From an uncultured Oscillospiraceae bacterium (GTDB taxonomy: Bacteria > Bacillota > Clostridia > Oscillospirales > Oscillospiraceae), in assembly GCA_934646175.1 (NCBI GenBank), contig CAKUEI010000085.1, forward strand, positions 1-6,595: a stretch of DNA of 6,595 nucleotides, given 5' to 3'. A program made the position numbers and the translations under genes. This document shows, piece after piece, positions 1 through 5,200 of this stretch (within the stretch, counting starts at the first letter, position 1; each line of letters begins with the position of its first letter). Below the pieces are notes generated by a model that saw only the letters and a list, made by a program, of their open reading frames with translations, was not told the origin of the DNA and searched no databases.

Positions 1-7
1 AAGTTGC

Positions 8-44
8 AAAAATACCGTGAATTGAGAAAATTCACGGTATTTTT
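8..44. terminator. AT-rich hairpin terminator, probably bidirectional
   Basis: A perfect 16-bp stem (8-23 pairs with 29-44) encloses a 5-nt loop. The arms begin with AAAAA and end with TTTTT, so a U-tract follows the GC-containing core on either strand. It most likely ends a gene lying left of the window. On the minus strand it would also stop transcription entering from the possible promoter at 77-105. The stem is seen directly; terminator activity is inferred. Confidence 0.8.
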
Positions 45-76
45 AAGAAAAATATTCATAACAGGCAGAATAGAGT

Positions 77-105
77 ATTATACCAAATTATCATACCAAG
101 CACAA
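77..105 (-). promoter_or_regulatory. possible leftward sigma-A promoter
   Basis: Read on the minus strand, TTGTGC (105-100) is followed after 17 bp by TATAAT (82-77), a perfect -10 box with good spacing. Transcription would start near position 70 and meet the 8-44 hairpin within about 30 nt. It would therefore yield only a very short RNA unless the hairpin is read through. The flank is AT-rich, so a chance match is quite possible. Confidence 0.35.
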
Positions 106-174
106 CCCTTCCGCTGGTAAACGTTTTGTCCATCCGTCCGGGCAATTTCCCGCGCAATTCGGTCAACATTTCTC

Positions 175-203
175 TTGCACCGCTTCGGGGGTGCTGGTAT
201 AAT
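175..203 (+). promoter_or_regulatory. sigma-A promoter of ilvE
   Basis: TTGCAC (175-180) and a perfect TATAAT (198-203) are 17 bp apart. The predicted start of transcription is near 210, giving a leader of about 70 nt before the ilvE ATG at 279. The promoter faces ilvE and no other gene lies between. Confidence 0.75.
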
Positions 204-213
204 AATGCAAAAT

Positions 214-255
214 CGTTCCGTTTTTCTTTCAGAAATATTTTCACGGTCCGGAACG
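214..255 (+). promoter_or_regulatory. possible stem-loop in the ilvE leader
   Basis: CGTTCCG (214-220) is complementary to CGGAACG (249-255). Inside the loop TTTCT (223-227) can pair with AGAAA (231-235). The outer stem ends nine bases before the ribosome binding site (CAGGAGG, 264-270). No T-box core, leader peptide rich in branched-chain codons, or intrinsic terminator is visible, so any regulatory role is speculative. Confidence 0.25.
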
Positions 256-278
256 GCCGCTGTCAGGAGGTCATCTGT

Positions 279-1346
279 ATGCAGGACATACCCGTTACGC
301 TTACCACCGCTCCGAAGGAAAAGCCCGATCCCGCCCATCTGGTTTTCGGTCACACCTTTACCGACCATATGTTCCTGATGAATTATAACCCGGAGCAGGG
401 CTGGCATGATGCCCGCATCGTGCCTTACGGCCCCTTCGAGCTGTTCCCCTCTTCTATGGTGTTCCACTATGCGCAGGAGGTTTTTGAAGGGCTGAAGGCC
501 TACCGCACCCCCGATGGCGGCGTGCAGCTGTTCCGCCCCGACCAGAATATTCAGCGCATGAACAATTCCTGCGACCGGCTGTGCATCCCCAAGATCCCGG
601 AGGACCTGTTCCTGCAGGCTCTTCTGCAGCTGGTCCGGCTGGAGAAGGACTGGGTGCCCTCCGCCCCCGGTACTTCTTTGTACCTGCGTCCCTTTGTTTT
701 CGCCACCGACCCGAATCTGGGCGTTCATGCCTCTCACACCTATCAGTTCGCTATCATCTGCTCCCCCGTGGGTTCCTACTATCCCGAGGGTATCAACCCC
801 GTCAAGATCTACGTGGAGGATTCTGACGTCCGCGCTGTCCGCGGCGGCACCGGCTACGCCAAATGCGGCGGCAACTATGCGGCCTCCATCCGCGCCGGCG
901 AGCGTGCGGAAGAGCAGGGCTATTCTCAGGTCCTGTGGCTGGACGGCGTCCACCGCAAGTATATCGAAGAGGTCGGCGCCATGAACGTCATGTTCAAGGT
1001 GAACGGCGAGGTCATCACCCCGGAGCTCACCGGTTCCGTCCTCCCCGGCGTCACCCGCAAGAGCTGTCTGGAGCTGCTGCACAGCTGGGGCGTCCCCGCC
1101 GCCGAGCGGCTCATCACCGCCCAAGAGCTGTTTGACGCCGCCGAAAACGGTACGCTGGAAGAGGCATGGGGCACCGGCACCGCCGCTGTGGTCTCCCCCA
1201 TCGGCCAGTTGGCATGGGAAAACCATAAATGCATCATCAACGGCGGCGGCATCGGCGCTCTCACCCAGAAGCTGTACGACACCCTGACCGGCATCCAGTG
1301 GGGCATCCTGCCCGATACCATGGGCTGGACCATCAAGGTCTGCTAA
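279..1346 (+). CDS. ilvE: branched-chain amino acid aminotransferase (IlvE)
   Basis: This 355-residue cytoplasmic protein is a fold-type IV, PLP-dependent transaminase (EC 2.6.1.42). It interconverts leucine, isoleucine and valine with their 2-oxo acids, using 2-oxoglutarate/glutamate as partner. The length fits the longer BCAT subgroup rather than the ~300-residue E. coli type. Family hallmarks are visible: FEGLKAYR near the N-terminus, LRPFVFATD, the PLP-lysine segment GYAKCGGNYAAS with K195, the IEEVGAMNVMF strand, GTGTAAVVSPIG, and a C-terminal LYDTLTGIQWG. The ATG at 279 is chosen because CAGGAGG (264-270) lies at ideal distance and family homology begins there; the frame is open upstream to 126 but includes the promoter. 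It is monocistronic, with its own promoter (175-203) and terminator (1372-1408). Identification is firm. Confidence 0.96.
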   Translation: MQDIPVTLTTAPKEKPDPAHLVFGHTFTDHMFLMNYNPEQGWHDARIVPYGPFELFPSSMVFHYAQEVFEGLKAYRTPDGGVQLFRPDQNIQRMNNSCDRLCIPKIPEDLFLQALLQLVRLEKDWVPSAPGTSLYLRPFVFATDPNLGVHASHTYQFAIICSPVGSYYPEGINPVKIYVEDSDVRAVRGGTGYAKCGGNYAASIRAGERAEEQGYSQVLWLDGVHRKYIEEVGAMNVMFKVNGEVITPELTGSVLPGVTRKSCLELLHSWGVPAAERLITAQELFDAAENGTLEEAWGTGTAAVVSPIGQLAWENHKCIINGGGIGALTQKLYDTLTGIQWGILPDTMGWTIKVC

Positions 1347-1371
1347 TCCGCAGAAAAAACATAATAAAGTA

Positions 1372-1408
1372 GGCCCGGTGCAGAAGATCTGCACCGGGCC
1401 TTCTTTTT
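1372..1408 (+). terminator. ilvE terminator, shared with the convergent MATE gene
   Basis: A perfect 13-bp GC-rich stem (1372-1384 with 1388-1400) with a 3-nt loop is followed by TTCTTTTT. It lies 26 bp after the ilvE stop and 13 bp beyond the stop of the opposing MATE gene. On the minus strand the tail is only a broken T-rich stretch, so it may also stop MATE transcription, less efficiently. Confidence 0.88.
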
Positions 1409-1412
1409 CCTT

Positions 1413-2792
1413 TTATGCTTTGTCTGAGGCCGGATGCGTTTCCTTCCGGGTCTTCAGCCAGCCGCCGAATCGGTAATAAATCAGCATAGCCACCGAGGTG
1501 ATGGTCCATGTGATTGGATAGCTTGCACACACCATGGTGATGGTGTGGTGCTGGGGCACCACGATCAGCAGCCACGCAAGCCGCAGCACGCAGATACCGA
1601 ACACCGAGATGAGCATGGGCACCAGCGATTTTCCCGCGCCGCGCACCGCACCGGGCAACAGCTCCACCATCACATAGGTGATGAACACTGGGGCCAGAAA
1701 GCGCGTGATCTCCACGCCGATCTCCAGCACCTCCGCGTCCGGGGTGAAAATTCCCAGCAGGGGCCGCGCGCAAAGAAACATAAAGAGACTCAGGCTCACG
1801 GTGATCCCCGCGCCCATGCCGGCGGCAATGCGCACACTCTTCTTCACCCGGCCGAATTCCCCTGCGCCGTAGTTCTGCCCCACGAAGGTGGTCAGGGCAA
1901 GGCTCAGAGCGTTAGTGGACATCCACATGATCATTTCCGCCTTGCTGTACGCCGTCCAGGCCGCCACCGCATCGGTGCCGAAGCCGTTGATCACCGCCTG
2001 AATGACGATGTTGGAGCTGCTGTACATCAAGGACTGCAGCGCCGCGGGAAGGCCGATCTTGATGATGTCCGCCAGCAAAAAGCCGTAGATCCTCAGTTCC
2101 TTGAAAAAGAGCTGATAGGATGCGCCCTCCGACTTGCTTAGGGACAGCACCACCAGCACCGCCGACAGAACCTGGGACGCCACCGTGGCAATCGCCGCAC
2201 CGTCCACTCCCATGCCGAAGCCCACCACCAGCACCAGATCCAGCACAATGTTGCAGAGGGAGGCCACAATGAGGAAATAGAGGGGCCGCCGGGAATCGCC
2301 GATGGCCCGCAGCACGCCGGTACCCATGTTGTAAATGGCATTGGGAATCATGCCGAGAAAGAAAATGCGCAGATAAAGGGTGGCCTCTTCTACAGCGTTG
2401 TCCGGCGTATGGATGGTTCGCAGAGCCCATGGCGTCAGCAGAATGCCCGCCACCATGAAGATGGTGCCGCACGCAACGGCCATCATCATGGCCGTGTGGA
2501 CGCTTTTGCTCACTTTTTCGTTCTCCCGCGCGCCATAGTACTGGGCGATGATGACCACCGCGCCGCTGGCAAGGCCGGTGAACAGTCCAATGGTCAAGTT
2601 GGCGATCACGCCGGTCACGCCCACGGCCGCCAGAGCGGTCTTGCCCACGAACCGGCCCACCACAATGGTGTCCACCGTGTTGTAAAGCTGCTGGAAGAAG
2701 GTGCCCAGCAGAAGCGGGAAGAAAAACCGCAGCAACTGCTTCCAGATCACGCCTTCCGTAATGCTGTTGACGGTACGCTGCTTTTCCGCCAT
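1413..2792 (-). CDS. MATE family multidrug/sodium antiporter
   Basis: This 459-residue inner-membrane protein is of usual MATE length and almost entirely hydrophobic, consistent with 12 membrane segments in two six-helix halves. The first segments show the family signature (TFFQQLYNTVDTIVVGRFVG, residues ~29-48). Repeat-like counterparts follow in the second half (GLPAALQSLMYSSSNIVIQA; TTFVGQNYGAGE). Such proteins export cationic drugs or metabolites in exchange for Na+ or H+; the substrate cannot be read from the sequence. The ATG at 2792 is preferred over one 30 codons upstream because GAGAGGAG lies 9 bases before it and the MATE homology follows directly. The upstream extension (RRPSCAFWGN...) is unlike the family and overlaps the promoter. 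No frame damage is seen, unlike in the region just upstream. It is monocistronic and convergent with ilvE. Confidence 0.93.
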   Translation of the reverse strand: MAEKQRTVNSITEGVIWKQLLRFFFPLLLGTFFQQLYNTVDTIVVGRFVGKTALAAVGVTGVIANLTIGLFTGLASGAVVIIAQYYGARENEKVSKSVHTAMMMAVACGTIFMVAGILLTPWALRTIHTPDNAVEEATLYLRIFFLGMIPNAIYNMGTGVLRAIGDSRRPLYFLIVASLCNIVLDLVLVVGFGMGVDGAAIATVASQVLSAVLVVLSLSKSEGASYQLFFKELRIYGFLLADIIKIGLPAALQSLMYSSSNIVIQAVINGFGTDAVAAWTAYSKAEMIMWMSTNALSLALTTFVGQNYGAGEFGRVKKSVRIAAGMGAGITVSLSLFMFLCARPLLGIFTPDAEVLEIGVEITRFLAPVFITYVMVELLPGAVRGAGKSLVPMLISVFGICVLRLAWLLIVVPQHHTITMVCASYPITWTITSVAMLIYYRFGGWLKTRKETHPASDKA

Positions 2793-2839
2793 GGCCGTCC
2801 GCTCCTCTCTGTACGCCGTGTTTTTATATATGCCCAGCC

Positions 2840-2868
2840 ATTCTACACGGTTCCCCCAAAAAGCGCAA
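2840..2868 (-). promoter_or_regulatory. sigma-A promoter of the MATE gene
   Basis: On the minus strand TTGCGC (2868-2863) is followed after exactly 17 bp by TAGAAT (2845-2840). The predicted transcript starts near 2833, giving a ~40-nt leader with a GAGAGGAG ribosome binding site. This placement also supports the ATG at 2792 as the true start. Confidence 0.6.
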
Positions 2869-3017
2869 GAGGGGCGTCTCATTTTCGGCTTTTTCCTCGT
2901 TCCCCGCTGGTTTCTCCCGGTCTTTTCCCCGGGGCCGTAAGCATTTTAGACAAGGAGCACTCTCTCTTGTGAAATAAATTCCCCCGTCCGTTTCTTTCTT
3001 TTTCCCAAAATCCCTGC

Positions 3018-3066
3018 TATACTGGCGGTGAAATTTCAGGTTCCTTTCAGGCGGCCCAGCTATACT
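3018..3066 (+). promoter_or_regulatory. promoter region with TTTCAGG direct repeats, likely response-regulator operator
   Basis: Two copies of TTTCAGG (3034-3040 and 3045-3051) are spaced 11 bp start to start, one helical turn. A -10-like TATACT (3061-3066) follows 9 bp after the second copy. There is no good -35 box at the matching distance. This fits an activator-dependent promoter of the OmpR/PhoP type, in which tandem 11-bp-phased sites replace the -35 box. A second TATACT with an upstream TG (3018-3023) could act as a separate extended -10 promoter. The direct repeats are seen; autoregulation by the two-component system whose remnant follows is inferred. Confidence 0.45.
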
Positions 3067-3088
3067 CTGTTTGTCAGGAGGGATTTTC

Positions 3089-3448
3089 ATGCGTATTCTG
3101 GTCGCAGAGGACGAGGTGACCATCGCCCGCGCCCTGAAGGTCATGCTGGAGAAAAGTAAATATTCCGACGATGTGGTGCATACCGGCACCGATGCTCTTT
3201 CTTATATCACCACGGTGTCCTACGACGCGCTGGTGCTGGACATCATGATGCCGGGGATGGACGGCATTCAGGTGCTCACCACCGCCCGCCTCTTTGACCG
3301 GTTTTACCGGGCGGACGCCTCCCACTCCTCCGCAGTCAGCGGCACCGGCATCGGCCTTTCCATCGCCCGGGCCACGGCGGAGGCCCACGGAGGCTCCATC
3401 ACCGCCGAGGCCACGCCCGATTCCATCACCTTCCGCATCCGGCTCTGA
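3089..3448 (+). pseudogene. two-component remnant: response regulator N-terminus fused in frame to histidine kinase C-terminus
   Basis: This 119-residue open frame has a perfect start context (CAGGAGGG at 3076-3083, ATG at 3089). Residues 1 to about 65 are the first part of an OmpR-type receiver domain: MRILVAEDE with the acidic pair E7/D8, and LVLDIMMPGMDG with the phosphoacceptor D51. From about residue 68 the sequence is the end of a histidine-kinase ATPase domain: F-box LFDRFYRAD (68-76), G2 box GTGIGLS (85-91), then AEAHGGSI. Missing are the receiver's later strands with its conserved Thr/Ser and Lys, the DNA-binding domain, and the kinase's sensor, DHp, N-box and G1 box. The simplest reading is one in-frame deletion within an adjacent regulator-kinase operon, removing an estimated 1.5-2 kb. 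The product could be translated but should neither bind ATP nor complete a receiver fold. An assembly collapse would look the same. Confidence 0.8.
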
Positions 3449-3460
3449 ACCCATGACAAA

Positions 3461-3502
3461 CCCCCGACGGGAGCATTAGGTCCCGCCGGGGGCTCAGCTT
3501 TT
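3461..3502. terminator. hairpin terminator between two converging remnants
   Basis: A 12-bp GC-rich stem (3461-3472 with 3481-3492, one A/C mismatch) has an 8-nt loop. It starts 12 bp after the stop of the two-component remnant and is followed by CTCAGCTTTT. On the minus strand it lies 24 bp after the stop of the ferredoxin gene, with only TTT adjoining. It probably serves both converging genes; the U-tracts are short, so strength is uncertain. Confidence 0.6.
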
Positions 3503-3516
3503 ATAAGATGCAGGCC

Positions 3517-4209
3517 CTACCCCGCCGCGTGCGGATTGGTATACTGCCCGTGTTTCCGGGTCTTTCCGTCATACTGGATCGCAAACTTCGGGCAGCGGTG
3601 CAGGCAGCCCAGGCACATCACGCACTTTTCCTTGACCCATACCGGTTTTCCGTTCCGTATTTCGATCGCCTGCACCGGGCAGTTTCTTTCACACAGTCCG
3701 CAGCCGATGCAGCCTGCTTCCACACGAAGATGAGAGGTGCATCGCGCCCGGTTTTCATAAATGGGCTGGGCGAACAGCATCGTGAACACCGCCGGGGTGC
3801 GCGGATGCATGTGGCTGATTTTGCGGCGTTCCTTGACACTGCAGATCATACGGTCGATGTCCGTTTCTGTTGTTTTCGTATACTTCTTCACCTTTTCCGG
3901 TGTGGAGAGATCAAACACCGGCGTCCAGGTGTCCACCATTCGGATGGAATAGTAGGCGTCTATCTGCTGCTTCCCGAGGGCTTTGCTGGCCATGTACCCG
4001 GACGCACCCGGCGTCGTTCCGTAAGTCGCCACGAAATAGAGATACTCCGTCCGAAACGAAGCCTTTTCCAAAAAGGTCTTGACGATGCTGGGAAGGCCCC
4101 AGAAATAGGTGGGGACCACTATGCCGATCTCCCTGTCTTCAAAGGAAGTGCGGCCCTCCCGAATGCAGTCTAAGATCGATATGCTCTCCTGTCCAAACGC
4201 CTGCGCCAA
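3517..4209 (-). CDS. EFR1-family flavodoxin/ferredoxin fusion, N-terminally truncated
   Basis: The open frame encodes 230 residues from a TTG at 4209; an in-frame TGA lies at 4242-4240 and no ATG or GTG lies between. The product matches clostridial EFR1-type proteins: a flavodoxin-like domain (VPTYFWGLPSIVKTFLEKA, ~residues 32-50) followed by two [4Fe-4S] motifs. These are CIGCGLCERNCP (C167, C170, C173, C177) and CVMCLGCLHRCP (C196, C199, C202, C206). Such proteins are cytoplasmic electron carriers or flavin/iron-sulfur oxidoreductases; the partner is unknown. The family normally starts with ~20 more residues, a first beta strand and FSGTGNS-like loop that binds the FMN phosphate. That part is gone here, and homology begins abruptly at LAQAFGQE, beside the inverted repeat at 4215-4252. 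There is no ribosome binding site before the TTG, and the native promoter appears lost, so it is probably a pseudogene despite its intact body. Confidence 0.75.
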   Translation of the reverse strand: MAQAFGQESISILDCIREGRTSFEDREIGIVVPTYFWGLPSIVKTFLEKASFRTEYLYFVATYGTTPGASGYMASKALGKQQIDAYYSIRMVDTWTPVFDLSTPEKVKKYTKTTETDIDRMICSVKERRKISHMHPRTPAVFTMLFAQPIYENRARCTSHLRVEAGCIGCGLCERNCPVQAIEIRNGKPVWVKEKCVMCLGCLHRCPKFAIQYDGKTRKHGQYTNPHAAG

Positions 4210-4214
4210 ACGGG

Positions 4215-4252
4215 ATGTGGCATATGAACAGGCCCTGTCTCATATGCCACAT
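4215..4252. repeat. near-perfect 38-bp inverted repeat at a gene junction
   Basis: ATGTGGCATATGA (4215-4227) is exactly the reverse complement of 4240-4252. The inner ACAGG (4228-4232) pairs with CCTGT (4234-4238), leaving one central C and one bulged C (4239). The right arm is ordinary coding sequence (codons ~6-10 of the RibD-like remnant). The left arm lies just where the oppositely oriented ferredoxin gene is broken off. It may be a foldback scar, a chimeric join or, less likely, an operator. Confidence 0.7.
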
Positions 4253-4636
4253 GATGACCTCCGTGGACGGGCACATCGACTGCGCCATGGCGGAGCATCT
4301 GCCCGGCGTGCAGGAGTATTACGACACGCTGGACGTCCTGAACGCTCCCTCCCGCATCAGCGGCCGGGTGACTGCCCAGGTCGAAATGGCCCGGCGCATT
4401 TAAACGCAAAAACAGCGAGGTCCTCGGCCACGAGGCCTTTTCCACGGCATCCGATGCCGCAGGCTACGAAGTTGTGACCGACACCCGCGGCGCCCTGCTT
4501 TGGGACGGACTGAGCGATGGGAACCGCTCCCTGCTGATCGCGACCAGCGAAGCGGTCAAAAAGGATTACCTACCCGCCTGCGCAAGAGCACATTGACCTT
4601 GCCTGTGAAATTCTCGCAGACAAGTTCGGCACCGGC
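4224..4636 (+). pseudogene. RibD/dihydrofolate-reductase-like protein, frameshifted and internally deleted
   Basis: The start MNRPCLICHMMTSVDG (ATG 4224) is typical of stand-alone RibD C-terminal-domain reductases, NAD(P)H-dependent proteins of roughly 220-250 residues. Frame 1 runs through SGRVTAQVEMA and stops at TAA 4401-4403. Homology resumes at once in another frame, from about 4399: KRKNSEVLGHEAFSTASDAA, then GYEVVTDTRGALLWDG and LLIATSEAVKKDYL, with a stop at 4594-4596. It then resumes in a third frame from about 4583 as QEHIDLACEILADKFGTG, the segment that in relatives precedes the VVGGG nucleotide loop. About 15 residues seem lost before this segment and perhaps two within HIDLACEIL; everything after FGTG is absent. 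There is no convincing ribosome binding site. Family assignment is from remembered sequence patterns; the frame breaks are seen directly. It cannot make a functional enzyme. Confidence 0.75.
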
Positions 4637-4810
4637 GGGCCCAACACTGCCTATGCCCAATTCTTCATCGGCGACTCTTTTCTAAATCCCCTGACCGGCC
4701 CGACGGGCGGCCTGTTCGCCGCCAACGTGGCCTTCAAGCCCGGCTGCAGCAACACCCGGCACATCCATCACGCTTCCATGGGCGGCGGGCAGTTGCTCTT
4801 CTGCACCGCT
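4637..4810 (+). pseudogene. cupin-domain protein fragment
   Basis: Directly continuous and in frame with the last RibD-like segment, this piece reads GPNTAYAQFFIGDSFLNPL, then ANVAFKPGCSNTRHIHHA and MGGGQLLFCTA. The pattern of beta strand, PGC, x(4), HIHH, GGGQ is the metal-binding cupin motif 1 of small cupin proteins. These are often linked to carboxymuconolactone-decarboxylase-like domains in gut Clostridia. The two histidines around 4761-4770 are candidate metal ligands. The N-terminus and everything after the GGGQLL strand, including cupin motif 2, are missing. The frame is open from 4514 but has no start codon before a GTG at 4727, so no product is expected. The junctions at about 4637 and 4811 are inferred from where the family resemblance changes. 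Confidence 0.65.
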
Positions 4811-4936
4811 CACGGAATTCTGGCGGAGGCATACTCCCCCATTGCCCACGGCGAGGCGCTCCAGCATATGGACCCCATCGCGGATTCCGGTCAGTTCAGC
4901 ATTTTCCCCGTTTTCAGCGGCAAGCCTCTGGCGTAA
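4811..4936 (+). pseudogene. aldo/keto reductase C-terminal fragments
   Basis: The frame continues from the cupin piece into HGILAEAYSPIAHGEAL, matching the late barrel strand of AKR-family reductases (cf. GILVEAYSPLxxG). It then passes directly to HMDPIADSGQFSIFPVFSG and a TAA at 4934-4936. The last part resembles the C-terminal tail of clostridial AKRs (xxPIxxYGxxxxFPVFxG). Between these pieces a normal AKR (about 280 residues) has roughly 70-80 residues, including the NADPH-binding PKT/SNP region, and these are missing. The catalytic Asp, Tyr, Lys and His residues lie upstream and are also missing. It is therefore a doubly deleted remnant. AKR identity of the first piece is fairly secure; that of the tail rests on recalled family sequence. 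Confidence 0.55.
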
Positions 4937-4943
4937 AGACTGT

Positions 4944-4991
4944 GCAGAGCGTTTTTCAGATAGGGTGGGGCCTTCAAAGGTCCCGCTCTGC
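4944..4991. other. nested inverted repeat after the remnant genes
   Basis: GCAGAGCG (4944-4951) pairs perfectly with CGCTCTGC (4984-4991). Within it GGGGCCTT (4967-4974) pairs with AAGGTCCC (4977-4984, one G-U), the two stems sharing base 4984. No U-tract follows on the plus strand, so it is not a clear intrinsic terminator. It may be an old gene end or a chance structure in the 264-bp gap before ychF. Confidence 0.3.
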
Positions 4992-5046
4992 TGTGTCTTT
5001 CGGGGCAAAGAGGGCCATGCTGCCCGCCGAAATCTCGTTTTCGCTA

Positions 5047-5075
5047 TTGAGAAACGGAAAAAGCCATGGTACAAT
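5047..5075 (+). promoter_or_regulatory. sigma-A promoter of ychF
   Basis: TTGAGA (5047-5052) and TACAAT (5070-5075) are separated by exactly 17 bp. Transcription would begin near 5082, giving a leader of about 119 nt before the ychF start codon. Confidence 0.7.
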
Positions 5076-5081
5076 GTGGTG

Positions 5082-5200
5082 TTGTAGATTTGCCGCAGCA
5101 GGCTGCGCCGCCGGCTGCAAAGGGCGTAAAAAGGCGCACAGAATCTGACGAAAGGCGAAAGTCCTGACCATAAGCGGGCTTTCGGACAGGGAATGAGAAG
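5082..5200 (+). promoter_or_regulatory. structured ~119-nt ychF leader
   Basis: The untranslated leader can form at least two stems. TTTGC plus AGC (5089-5099, with a 3-nt bulge) can pair with GCTGCAAA (5114-5121). CGAAAGTCC (5156-5164) can pair with GGGCTTTCG (5176-5184), a 9-bp stem with one G-U and an 11-nt loop. The second stem ends some four bases before a weak ribosome binding site (CAGGGAATGAGAAG, 5187-5200). It could therefore affect initiation. I do not recognise a known riboswitch class here, and no terminator follows the stems, so control of translation would be the only evident option. Confidence 0.35.

Noticed and set aside
204..378. A leader peptide frame starting at 204 ahead of ilvE
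   Set aside because: The ATG lies at or before the predicted transcription start, there is no ribosome binding site, no run of Leu/Ile/Val control codons, and the frame merely overlaps ilvE out of phase.
78..1394. A 438-codon open frame on the minus strand opposite ilvE
   Set aside because: It is an antisense shadow of the GC-rich ilvE frame: Gly/Ala/Asp-rich, low-complexity product, no recognisable family, and it runs through the terminator and promoter of ilvE.
2883..3088. A possible small gene or terminator in the gap between the MATE gene and the two-component remnant
   Set aside because: No frame with a ribosome binding site and no stem with a U-tract is visible; only the MATE promoter and the TTTCAGG region are supported.
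3508..4173. A 221-codon plus-strand frame opposite the ferredoxin gene
   Set aside because: The minus frame carries two exact [4Fe-4S] motifs and a flavodoxin segment; the plus frame is a His/Arg-rich shadow without a ribosome binding site.
4960..4991. AGGGTGG at 4962-4968 as the core of a T-box riboswitch
   Set aside because: The following bases do not match the T-box (NACCGCG is absent), there is no specifier-loop architecture, and the next gene is ychF, not an amino-acid-related gene.
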